Shown piece after piece: positions 27,039 to 34,946 of a stretch of DNA of 64,000 nt. The DNA comes from Leucobacter komagatae. GTDB taxonomy: Bacteria > Actinomycetota > Actinomycetes > Actinomycetales > Microbacteriaceae. The stretch lies in the NCBI RefSeq assembly GCF_000834055.1, contig NZ_JXSQ01000015.1, positions 1-64,000 on the forward strand, in the 5' to 3' direction. The notes under the pieces are model-generated. The model saw only the letters and a list, made by a program, of their open reading frames with translations, did no database searches and was not told where the DNA came from. Both the position numbers and the translations under genes were made by a program. Within the stretch, counting starts at the first letter, position 1. Each line of letters starts with the position of its first letter.

Positions 27039-27471
27039 TGACCTCTCCGTAAGGTGTCTCGCCGACCGGCGTGAACCCGATGTGCAGGAAGAACTCTTCT
27101 GGCCCCTCAGCGCCTCGCTCCCACAGCACGGTGAGACGGCTCACCGCGCGGCGGCGGGCCTCGTCAATGAGCGCGTTGACCGCGAACGTGCCGACGCCGC
27201 TGCCCTGCACGCGAGCGTCGACGTTGATGCGCCACAGCGCCGCACGGAACTCTTCCTGTGAGGCGTCGGGGTCGAAGTTACCGTGAACAAACCCCACCAC
27301 TTTGCCGTCGAGCAGTACGACGCGCTGCCACGCGCTCTCTGCCGGCGTCACCGCCGCAGCAGCGGCGTACGAAACGGGCGTGATGAACTGTTCCTGGCCG
27401 GGCTTCAGGCCAAGGGTGTTCACCGCAACGATCGTCGCTGCAGAGAGTTCTTCAAGTCGCAGTTCACTCAT
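27019..27471 (-). CDS. GNAT-family N-acetyltransferase
   Basis: Acetyl-CoA-dependent acetyltransferase of 150 residues. The acetyl-CoA loop is RVQGSGVGTFAVNAL, preceded by the strand LWRINVDA and followed by the C-terminal FFLHIGFTPVGETPYGEV. It resembles the polyamine acetyltransferase branch (BltD/PaiA-like) in size and in its N-terminal VAVNTLGLKPGQEQFITP block; the substrate is not certain. Confidence 0.85.
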   Translation of the reverse strand: MSELRLEELSAATIVAVNTLGLKPGQEQFITPVSYAAAAAVTPAESAWQRVVLLDGKVVGFVHGNFDPDASQEEFRAALWRINVDARVQGSGVGTFAVNALIDEARRRAVSRLTVLWERGAEGPEEFFLHIGFTPVGETPYGEVIGAIDL

Positions 27472-27511
27472 ACGAACAGGCTACCCTGAGAACCGCTCTG
27501 CGCAACTGTGA

Positions 27512-28420
27512 CTAGTCATTTACGGCAATTGCTGCGCCGATAGCGGCGGCAGGAGAGCCGTCAGGCAACAACACAACCCGCTCGGGGAGGCGCAATTCCG
27601 CAATAAATTCGGAGGCGTCCGCCCAGCCAGCGAGCTTCTCGCGGATTCCATCGAATAGGGGATCGCCGAGCAGTCGCAGACCGCCGCCGATGACCACTGC
27701 GCCGGGGTTCACCGTGAGTCCGAGCACGCGGATCGCAGCCGCTGCGCCGTCAATGAGGTATTCGAGCGCGAGTTCCGCCTCCGTATCGCCCGCCGCGATC
27801 GCCGCGATGATGCTGCGCCCGGGATGATCCCCGCCTGCCGGCCAGTGCGTTTTCAGCGCGGAGCCACTCGCCACGGTCTCCAGGCAGCCAAACTGCCCGC
27901 ACGGGCAGGGACGCTGCCTCGGGTCGATCGCGAGGTGCCCGATCTCGCCGGCGTAGCCGTCGGTGCCGCGGATGGGGGCGCCGTCGATCGTGATGCCGGC
28001 GGCGAGCCCCGTGCCGAGGTTCAGATAGGCGACCGTGCCGTCGAGCTGCATAATGTATGCCGCACCAATGGCTGCGGCAGTCACGTCGTTGTCGAGCGAT
28101 ACAGGGATCCCGACCCTTGCCGAGAGCTCATCAGCGAGGGCGAGCGTTGAGAGCCCCATGTTGTATGCGTTGCGTACGATCCCACCGGCCCTGTCGACCT
28201 GGCCTGGGATCCCGATGCCAACGCCGGCGAACGCGGCGACCGGGTGGCCTGCCTCCGCAGCGAGGGCGGCGACGAGCTCTGCGGTGGACGCCAGCACGGC
28301 CTCAGGCCCTGGCACCGTTGCGACGACCTTGCGGACGGTGATCTCACCCGTCGGGCCGAGCGCAATACCCTCGATCTTCGTGCCGCCAATGTCGAGACCG
28401 ATGCGCGGGGAAATGATCAT
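27512..28420 (-). CDS. ROK-family sugar kinase (probable amino-sugar or glucose kinase)
   Basis: Cytoplasmic ATP-dependent sugar kinase of 302 residues. ATP motif LDIGGTKIEG at the N-terminus, catalytic aspartate in SLDNDVTAAA, and the zinc-binding ROK signature GEIGHLAID followed by CPCGQFGCLE. It overlaps the upstream GH3 hexosaminidase by four bases (ATGA) as the last gene of the sugar-uptake operon, which favours GlcNAc or another released hexosamine as substrate; glucose is also possible. Confidence 0.9.
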   Translation of the reverse strand: MIISPRIGLDIGGTKIEGIALGPTGEITVRKVVATVPGPEAVLASTAELVAALAAEAGHPVAAFAGVGIGIPGQVDRAGGIVRNAYNMGLSTLALADELSARVGIPVSLDNDVTAAAIGAAYIMQLDGTVAYLNLGTGLAAGITIDGAPIRGTDGYAGEIGHLAIDPRQRPCPCGQFGCLETVASGSALKTHWPAGGDHPGRSIIAAIAAGDTEAELALEYLIDGAAAAIRVLGLTVNPGAVVIGGGLRLLGDPLFDGIREKLAGWADASEFIAELRLPERVVLLPDGSPAAAIGAAIAVND

Positions 28421-29988
28421 GAGTGAGCACTTTCAAGGAGGGTGAGGAGCGCGGCGCCGACAAGCGCCGACGAACCGTAGGTGAAGAGACCAGCGTAGCG
28501 ATTCGTGGCGGGGTCTTGGGCAGCGTCGGCAGGCCAGCCCATATCGACGAGGAGCACGGGCACCCCGTCACGCATAAGCTCGTCCAGTGCGCGAGTGGCG
28601 AACTCGTGGCGGTGGATCTCACGGCCGATCACGATGACACCGGCCGGTGTGCCGTCTGCGTCCAGGCGCGGGATCGCCGCTGCGTTCGGTGTGGCTGGCG
28701 ACAGCTCAACGAGCGTGCGCGAGGCGAACGCCGCGGCGCGCGCTTCCTGGGCGGGAAACGGGTGCTCGGCTGCTGCGAACGGCCCCCAAGGCACGAACCC
28801 GACTGCCATGTTTGCCTGCGTGTCGACGCGTGCAACCGCCGCGTTCGGGTGCTCGCGCAGCCACCGCTTGGCGTCGTCGAGCCCCTCGAACGATGCCGCG
28901 ATCCGGTCGAGTTCCGTCGCAGTGACCGCCGCGCGGGGAGCAGCGTCACCGGCGCTAGTACCAGCCTCACCGGCGCCAGCTGTCGGGCACTCGAAGCCTG
29001 CGCTGAGCGCGCGGACGCGACCGGCTGCGTCAGCCACACGAGCGCGGTCAAGGCGCCCGTCCGCAACCGCAGCCGCGACGTGTGTGGTGATCTCGGCGAG
29101 CTGCTCGGCGGTCGTGTCCACGCCGATGCAGAGGAGGTCGCACCCCGCGGCAATGGCGCGCACCGCGGCCTCGGGGATCCCGATCCCGCCGCTTGCGCCC
29201 TGCATGTCGAGCGCATCAGAGACAATGACCCCGGTGAACCCGAGTTCCCCGCGAAGCATTCCCTGCAGGATGCGGGGAGAGAAGGTCGCCGGAACGCTCG
29301 GGTCAAGGTCAGTGAGCACAATGTGTGAGGTCATCACTGAGCGCGCGCCCGCGTCGAACGCCGCGTGGAACGGTGGAAGGTCCCGGCGCGACAGGAGTTC
29401 GCGTGGCGCCGTAACAGTCGGTAGTTCGTGGTGGGAATCCTGGCCGGTGTCGCCGTGGCCAGGGAAGTGCTTTGGGCAGGCGATCGCCCCAGCGCCCTCA
29501 AGCCCGCGAACCCAAGCAGCTACGTGGCGTGAGGCGAGCTCCGGGGTAGCCCCAAAGCTCCTGGTGCCGATCACCGGGTTCATCGGGTTGCTGTTCACAT
29601 CTGCAACCGGGCCGAGCGCAAGGTTAAAGCCGGCGCCGAGAATCTCCGCAGCGACGCGACGGCCGATCTCCTCAGAGTAGGCTTCGTCGTCGATGCGGCC
29701 CATGACGGCAGCCCCGGGGTAGGGCGACCCCTCGAGGTAGCTCAGCCGGGTCACCTCGCCGCCCTCCTCATCGATCGCGAGGAGCGCGTGCGGTGCAGCC
29801 GCGCGCAGCCCGATGCCCAGATCGCGCAGCTGTTGCCTGTCACGGATATTGCTGCCGTACACGCAGGCAGACAATAGGCCGGCGTCGAATGCTTCAGTGA
29901 GCCATGCCGGCGCCTCGAACCCGACGAATCCCGGCATGAGCGTCGCAAGGATGTCGCGCTGCAGCGAGCCCTGCTCCGACGCGGTCAT
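28417..29988 (-). CDS. nagZ: GH3 beta-N-acetylhexosaminidase (NagZ-like)
   Basis: Glycoside hydrolase family 3, 523 residues, no signal peptide, so cytoplasmic. The NagZ-specific acid/base His-Asp loop is KHFPGHGDTGQDSHHELP and the nucleophile aspartate lies in VIVSDALDMQG; substrate-binding LLAIDEEGGEVTRL precedes them. The TIM barrel ends near residue 345, and an extra C-terminal domain of about 170 residues follows. Coupled by four-base overlaps to the permease before it and the kinase after it, it probably releases GlcNAc-type sugars from imported oligosaccharides or muropeptides. Confidence 0.9.
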   Translation of the reverse strand: MTASEQGSLQRDILATLMPGFVGFEAPAWLTEAFDAGLLSACVYGSNIRDRQQLRDLGIGLRAAAPHALLAIDEEGGEVTRLSYLEGSPYPGAAVMGRIDDEAYSEEIGRRVAAEILGAGFNLALGPVADVNSNPMNPVIGTRSFGATPELASRHVAAWVRGLEGAGAIACPKHFPGHGDTGQDSHHELPTVTAPRELLSRRDLPPFHAAFDAGARSVMTSHIVLTDLDPSVPATFSPRILQGMLRGELGFTGVIVSDALDMQGASGGIGIPEAAVRAIAAGCDLLCIGVDTTAEQLAEITTHVAAAVADGRLDRARVADAAGRVRALSAGFECPTAGAGEAGTSAGDAAPRAAVTATELDRIAASFEGLDDAKRWLREHPNAAVARVDTQANMAVGFVPWGPFAAAEHPFPAQEARAAAFASRTLVELSPATPNAAAIPRLDADGTPAGVIVIGREIHRHEFATRALDELMRDGVPVLLVDMGWPADAAQDPATNRYAGLFTYGSSALVGAALLTLLESAHS

Positions 29989-30905
29989 CCCTTGACCGCC
30001 CCGCTCACGAGACCACTCGTCATGCGTCCTTGAACGAACATGAAGAAGATGATCACAGGAACGGCGACGAGCGTCGAAGCCGCCATGACCTGGCCCCAGT
30101 CAATCGACGAGCTCGCCGACTGCTGGATGAAGCCGCGCAGCCACAGCGGGAGCGTCTTATTGTCGGCGTCGAGCAGCACAAGCGCGACGGTGAACTCGTT
30201 CCACGCCTGGAGGAACGCATAGATGCCGCTCGCGACGAGTCCGGGAGCGAGGAGCGGGAACGTGATCCGCAAGAATGCCTGCGTGCGGCTCAGCCCATCG
30301 ACCATCGCGGCCTCTTCAAGGTCGGCGGGAATGCCAGCGACAAAGCCGCGGAGCATCCAGATGGTGAACGGAACAACGGCAGCAATGTAGATGATGCTCA
30401 CGCCGATGATCGAGTTCAGCAGCCCGAGGTTGCTCATGAGCTTGTACTGGGCGATGAACATGCCCTCGGCCGGGAGCATCTGAATGAACAGCACGGCGAG
30501 CACGAAGCTGCGGCGGCCCTTGAACCGGAAGCGGCTGATCGCGAGCGCGGCGAGGAACGCGAAGATGAGGCACACCACGACAACGATGGCCGCGATGGAG
30601 AGGCTGATGCCGAGTGCGCGGAAGAACGAGCCGTCAGACACCACAGCCTGGAAGTTTCTGAACGAGCCGCCAAACGGCACGAGCGTTGGCGTGGTCTTCT
30701 CGAGCACAACGTTCGGTAGGAGCGCGGAGTTCACCATCCAGTAGACGGGGAACGCCCAGATGAGTGCGAGCACGATCCCGAGCGTATTCAGCGCGATTCT
30801 CACGCCTCGCCCCGCGCGCACGCGGCCGCGGGCGCTGATGACGCTGACCGGTGCGGTCATCGTGGTGGTGCGGGGGCCGTTGCCCGCAAGAGCTGACTGA
30901 CTCAT
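29985..30905 (-). CDS. Sugar ABC transporter permease (MalG-like)
   Basis: CUT1-type inner membrane permease of 306 residues, about six spans. The EAA loop that docks the ATPase is EAAMVDGLSRTQAFLRITFP. The ATG start overlaps the other permease's stop by four bases, as does its own stop with the GH3 gene. No ATPase gene is in this operon; the MsiK-type ATPase at 39463-40530 could energise it. Confidence 0.93.
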   Translation of the reverse strand: MSQSALAGNGPRTTTMTAPVSVISARGRVRAGRGVRIALNTLGIVLALIWAFPVYWMVNSALLPNVVLEKTTPTLVPFGGSFRNFQAVVSDGSFFRALGISLSIAAIVVVVCLIFAFLAALAISRFRFKGRRSFVLAVLFIQMLPAEGMFIAQYKLMSNLGLLNSIIGVSIIYIAAVVPFTIWMLRGFVAGIPADLEEAAMVDGLSRTQAFLRITFPLLAPGLVASGIYAFLQAWNEFTVALVLLDADNKTLPLWLRGFIQQSASSSIDWGQVMAASTLVAVPVIIFFMFVQGRMTSGLVSGAVKG

Positions 30906-31837
30906 GACTCGTCGTCCTCCTTGATGAGGTTACGCACGTATGCCCAGCTCAGCACGATCGTGAGCAGGAGCACGAAGATGGACATCGCACTCGCCATCGC
31001 GAAGTCGCTCGAGCCGACGCCGAGCTGGTAGATGTAGGTGCCGAGCACGTCGGTCTTCGACGCAATCGATCCGCGATCTTGGAGCAGTTTGATCTGTGTG
31101 AAGACGCGAAGATCCCAGATGATCTGGAGCAGCATCACGATGCCGAGGATCGGCTTGATGATGGGGATGGTGATGAGCCTGAGGCGCTGCCAGGGGGTCG
31201 CCCCGTCCATCTGTGCTGCCTCGAGCACCTCACCCGGAACCTGGGTGAGGCCGGCGTAAATCGAGAACGCGACGAACGGGACACTCATCCAGACGACGAT
31301 GATGAGCGCGACGAGGAAGAAGCTCAGTGGCTCCTGCAGCCAGTTGTGGCCGTTGAACGGGAGGCCGAGGTTCGTGAGCAGCCAGTTGACGAGGCCGCGC
31401 CGCCAGTCGAAGATCCAGTTCCAGATGGTCATCGCCGCGACCACCGGGGTCGCCCACGCGAGCAGCAGCGCGATCTGCAGGGTGATCCGAACACCCTTTG
31501 AGGCTGCCTGCATGAGCAGCGCGAGCCCAACACCAATTGCCATGGTGACCGACGCGGCGGCGAGACAGAACGCGACCGAGCGGGCGACGACGAGCCACGT
31601 CGCCGGGTTGCTGAAGAGCGTGATGTAGTTGTCGAACCACACCCATTCGGGTGCGGCACCGAACTGCTGCGCAAGGCCGAAGTGCTGCATCGACGTGATG
31701 AGCTGCCAGAAGACGGGGTAGGCCATCGCGACGAGCACGACGACGCTTGCCGGGATGAGCAACAGATAGGGGGCGACGCGTCGTGGTCGCTTGCGCGCGG
31801 CATGTTGCGTGCCAGCTGGTGACGTTAGGGCGCTCAT
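30902..31837 (-). CDS. Sugar ABC transporter permease (MalF-like)
   Basis: CUT1-type permease of 311 residues with an EAA loop EAAQMDGATPWQRLRLITIP. Start chosen at the ATG 31837 behind AAAGGAGAGCC; a GTG directly before it is equally possible. It partners the MalG-like permease and the binding protein encoded upstream. Confidence 0.93.
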   Translation of the reverse strand: MSALTSPAGTQHAARKRPRRVAPYLLLIPASVVVLVAMAYPVFWQLITSMQHFGLAQQFGAAPEWVWFDNYITLFSNPATWLVVARSVAFCLAAASVTMAIGVGLALLMQAASKGVRITLQIALLLAWATPVVAAMTIWNWIFDWRRGLVNWLLTNLGLPFNGHNWLQEPLSFFLVALIIVVWMSVPFVAFSIYAGLTQVPGEVLEAAQMDGATPWQRLRLITIPIIKPILGIVMLLQIIWDLRVFTQIKLLQDRGSIASKTDVLGTYIYQLGVGSSDFAMASAMSIFVLLLTIVLSWAYVRNLIKEDDES

Positions 31838-31872
31838 CACGGCTCTCCTTTGCGGGTGGTAGGGGGCCTGGG

Positions 31873-31911
31873 TGGGGCCCGCGCTCCGACTGACGCGGTG
31901 CGCGGGCCCCA
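31873..31911 (-). other. Intercistronic stem-loop after the binding-protein gene
   Basis: Perfect 12-base stem (TGGGGCCCGCGC with GCGCGGGCCCCA), 15-base loop, between the binding protein stop and the first permease. Such hairpins often protect or attenuate so that the binding protein is made in excess over the permeases. Confidence 0.7.
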
Positions 31912-31920
31912 GTTCAGACG

Positions 31921-33270
31921 TTACTGCTGGTTGAGCAGGCCGTCGAGCTTTGCGTTGGTCTCAACGGCGAGTGCCTTGAGGTCGCTTGCGTCACGGATCT
32001 GCGCGAAGAACTCTTCCATGATGTTCTTCGACTCGATGGCGGCCCAGCCCGGTGCTGCGGGGGTGAGCTTCGAGTTCGATGCCGACTCGATGAGCGCCTT
32101 CGCGAACTGGTCGTCGCCGAGCGAATCAGCGTACTTCGAGTTTGCCGGGCCGAGGCCCTTCTCGCCGAGCATCGTCTGGTACTCCTTGGAGTAGATGATG
32201 CGGAGGAGATCCTTGGCGAGCTCGGGGTTCTGCGTCTTCGCTGAGATGCCAATGTTCGAGCCGCCAGCGAATACGGGAGCTGGCTTGCCGTCGTTACCGG
32301 GGAGAACCAGTGTCGCGAAGGTGTCGTCGTTCCACTCGCGGACGGGCTCGCCCTTGTCATCCTTCACGAGGTCACCAATTGACCAGTGTGCCCAGCCCGG
32401 AGCCATGATCGTTGCGGCCGCGAGCGACAGGTCGTCGGTGACGTTCCCGTCCTCGTCCTTGACCTCATCCGAGTCGTTGAGGAACTGGTACTGATTCGCG
32501 TCCTTCATGTCATTCGGTGCGAACGACACGTTCTTGTAGAGATCCTGCAGCTGCTCGAGGCCCTTGAGTGCCTCGGGCGAATCGAGGGTCGCGACCCACT
32601 TTCCGTCCTTGAACTCGGCGATCTCGCCGCCGTTGGCGAAGATCCAGGAGATGCCATCGCGCCAGTCCTGGCCGCCAAGGAAGAATCCTGAGAAGTTGTC
32701 GATCCCCTTCGGGTTCGCCTCAGTGATCGCCTTCACCGACGCGTTGAACTCGTCGAGCGTTGCGGGCGTGATGCTCTGGCCTGCTGCGTCCCAGACGTCC
32801 TTGCGGAGGAAGGTGTAGCGCGAGCCGAAGTAGTAGGGGAGTGTGAAGTTCGCGCCGTCGACGGCACCCACCTCGACGAAGGACTGGAGCAGGTCACTGC
32901 CGCCGAGCTCCTCGTACATGTCGCTGATATCGAGGAATGCGCCAGCGTTCGTGAACGCGGGCGACTGCGTGTTGCCGATCTCGGTGACGTCCGGGGTGTT
33001 CTTCTCATCGGGGAGCTTGGTCGTGAGGTTGGTGATGATGTCTCCCCAGCCCTGCTCCTGGATCTTCAGGGTCGCACCCGTCTCCTCCTTGAACTCGGTA
33101 GTGAGGTAGTCACGGAGCTCTGGTGGGGTGTCGCCGCCGATGACCCACATCGTGAGGGTCTTATCGGAGTTGTCTCCGCCGTCGCCTCCCGGCGCAGCCG
33201 AGCCGCAGCCTGCGAGGACGAGCGTCGAAGCCATCGCTGCGGCCGCGAGGCCTACGAGCTTTCTCTTCAT
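31921..33270 (-). CDS. Sugar ABC transporter substrate-binding lipoprotein
   Basis: Extracellular solute-binding protein family 1, 449 residues. Lipoprotein signal MKRKLVGL with lipobox VLAGC. The ATG at 33270 was chosen for its AAAGGAAAG ribosome site and the signal peptide; an opening at 33330 adds 20 hydrophilic residues. The mature part is rich in W/Y/D (GWGDIITNLT, SRYTFLRKDVWD, GQDWRDGISW) as usual for oligosaccharide binders. The neighbouring hexosaminidase and ROK proteins point to an aminosugar oligomer. Confidence 0.93.
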   Translation of the reverse strand: MKRKLVGLAAAAMASTLVLAGCGSAAPGGDGGDNSDKTLTMWVIGGDTPPELRDYLTTEFKEETGATLKIQEQGWGDIITNLTTKLPDEKNTPDVTEIGNTQSPAFTNAGAFLDISDMYEELGGSDLLQSFVEVGAVDGANFTLPYYFGSRYTFLRKDVWDAAGQSITPATLDEFNASVKAITEANPKGIDNFSGFFLGGQDWRDGISWIFANGGEIAEFKDGKWVATLDSPEALKGLEQLQDLYKNVSFAPNDMKDANQYQFLNDSDEVKDEDGNVTDDLSLAAATIMAPGWAHWSIGDLVKDDKGEPVREWNDDTFATLVLPGNDGKPAPVFAGGSNIGISAKTQNPELAKDLLRIIYSKEYQTMLGEKGLGPANSKYADSLGDDQFAKALIESASNSKLTPAAPGWAAIESKNIMEEFFAQIRDASDLKALAVETNAKLDGLLNQQ

Positions 33271-33379
33271 GGTTGCTTTCCTTTCGGTGTGCGAACCGGC
33301 CTGGGCCGAGTCGCTGTTTCGTGTCTTCATCGATACGTGTGGTGGTCAGTTGGTCTGGTGGTGGGGTGTGCGTTACGGG

Positions 33380-34570
33380 CTAGCCGACGCCTAGCCGATC
33401 GCGCAGCACCGCGGCGGTTGCCCCGCGGAGGATGAGGTCCTCGCCCTGACTGCTTGCGCGGATGACAAGCGTGTCGTGGGAGTCCGGCATGGTGCGACGC
33501 TGGAGGATCTCCAGTGCGGCGTCTGCGAGCGTCCCGTTGACCAGGTCAGGCGGGCCGGAAAGGACGATCTCTGCGAGGTTGAGCATGCCGATGACCGGGG
33601 CGAGCGCGACCCCGAGGCGGTTGCCTGCCTCGCGAAGCACGTCTTCACGGTGCCCAGGTCCCGCGTTCGCGAGCGCGCGCGAGAGGGTGGGGACGGAGAG
33701 CCAGTGCTCGAGCACCTGCTGGCGCGCGTAGGGGGCGTCGATGCCGAGATCGGTGCCCACCATGACCTGGCCAATCTCGCCAGAGGCAAACTTGCTGCCC
33801 TGAACGCTTCGCCCGCCGAGGATGAGCCCGGCGCCGACGCCGTAGCCGATCCGTACGAGCACGAAGTCCTCGCTGGTGTCACCGAAGCTGTATTCGGCGA
33901 GGGCTGCGACGTTTGCGTCGTTGCCGACGGTCGTTGGCAGGCCGGTTCGTTCGGTGAGGATCCTCCTGAGCGGCAATCCCTCCCATTCGAAGTTCGGGGC
34001 CACGCGCACGATCCCCTCATCGTCAACGACGCCGGGGGTGCCGACGCCGAGGCCAAGCAGGGGGAGGGGGCTTGCCGCGAGGAGGGTCAGCGCGAGCTCG
34101 GCAACGAGTTCGCACGCTGCGTCTCCGGTGACCGCAAGCCCCTCCTGGTCCGCGCGCGGGGTCTCTGCCCGCGCGAGCGTGTGGCCAGCGAGGTCGATCA
34201 CGGCTCCGCGGAGCAACTGGTCGTCAGAGAGGTCGAGCGCTATGACGGCGTGAGCGGATCGAGCGAGGTCAACGAGTGTCGCGGGCTTCCCTGGGCGGTG
34301 CGACTCTTGCTGGCCGAGCTCGTGGATGAGGCCCTCGACGATGAGCTCAGCGACGAGGCCGGAAACGGTGACCTTTGTCAGCTCGGTCGCGCGTGCGATG
34401 TCAGCGCGGCTCAGTGGCCCGGAAATGTACAGCGTCTGAAGCACGAGGGTCCGGTTGTGCTGCTTGGTGTCCCCTGGTGTTGCTTTCGCCGCGACGCGCA
34501 GATCGCGGGCACGACGCGGGTTAATCGACCATGCGGTCGTATCCGCGGAACGCGTCGTTACGTGCTTCAT
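33380..34570 (-). CDS. ROK-family transcriptional repressor (NagC/XylR type)
   Basis: 396 residues: N-terminal winged helix-turn-helix (LSRADIARATELTKVTVSGLV, about residues 45-66 in full) joined to a ROK domain. The ROK part lacks the Cys-rich zinc signature that the kinase at 27512 has; after GEIGQVMVG comes TDLGIDAPYARQQ instead. A regulatory rather than catalytic role follows from the DNA-binding domain. ATG at 34570 chosen; an upstream opening to 34765 gives Arg-rich non-conserved sequence. First gene before the uptake operon on the same strand, with a candidate operator just upstream of its start. Confidence 0.88.
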   Translation of the reverse strand: MKHVTTRSADTTAWSINPRRARDLRVAAKATPGDTKQHNRTLVLQTLYISGPLSRADIARATELTKVTVSGLVAELIVEGLIHELGQQESHRPGKPATLVDLARSAHAVIALDLSDDQLLRGAVIDLAGHTLARAETPRADQEGLAVTGDAACELVAELALTLLAASPLPLLGLGVGTPGVVDDEGIVRVAPNFEWEGLPLRRILTERTGLPTTVGNDANVAALAEYSFGDTSEDFVLVRIGYGVGAGLILGGRSVQGSKFASGEIGQVMVGTDLGIDAPYARQQVLEHWLSVPTLSRALANAGPGHREDVLREAGNRLGVALAPVIGMLNLAEIVLSGPPDLVNGTLADAALEILQRRTMPDSHDTLVIRASSQGEDLILRGATAAVLRDRLGVG

Positions 34571-34946
34571 ATTGGTTAGTAAAGCTAATGAACTAAATAA
34601 ACGCAAGCCCAACGGCGAACTTTTTTCACACAAATACTCGGGCAACACGCCAAGGCCGCCGGTTTTCCCGCGGTGAACAGGGGGTAACGCGCGAACGAAC
34701 TGAAACGAGGTGCCGAGTGAGGCTGGCACACGCGGCGCGCCGCGAGCGCGCGCACGCCGCGGCACCGGAAGCAGTTACGACAAGGTGTCGCTTCGGTAAA
34801 GCGACTAGAGCGCCGCGCTCACGCTCCCTAAACTTTCTGAGGATGCCCGCGCGGCTCACTGTCGCGCGCGCAACCGGAATGGTCTGGAACGCCAGACACA
34901 CCGATGTCTCACCACCGATGTCTCACCACCGAGGAGCGCAGCATTC
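34571..34946. promoter_or_regulatory. Divergent promoter region, ROK repressor / nuclease
   Basis: 376 bases without a supported gene. It contains the candidate ROK operator at its left end, a T6 run at 34621-34626, and at its right end a tandem duplication of CGATGTCTCACCAC (34902-34915 and 34916-34929) directly before the nuclease ribosome site GAGGAG (34931-34936). Confidence 0.5.
34576..34596. promoter_or_regulatory. Candidate ROK operator (TTAGT-N11-ACTAA)
   Basis: AT-rich inverted repeat immediately upstream of the ROK repressor start, in an otherwise GC-rich region. Known XylR/NagC-like operators share outer TTAGT/ACTAA arms, so autoregulation is plausible. Confidence 0.5.
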
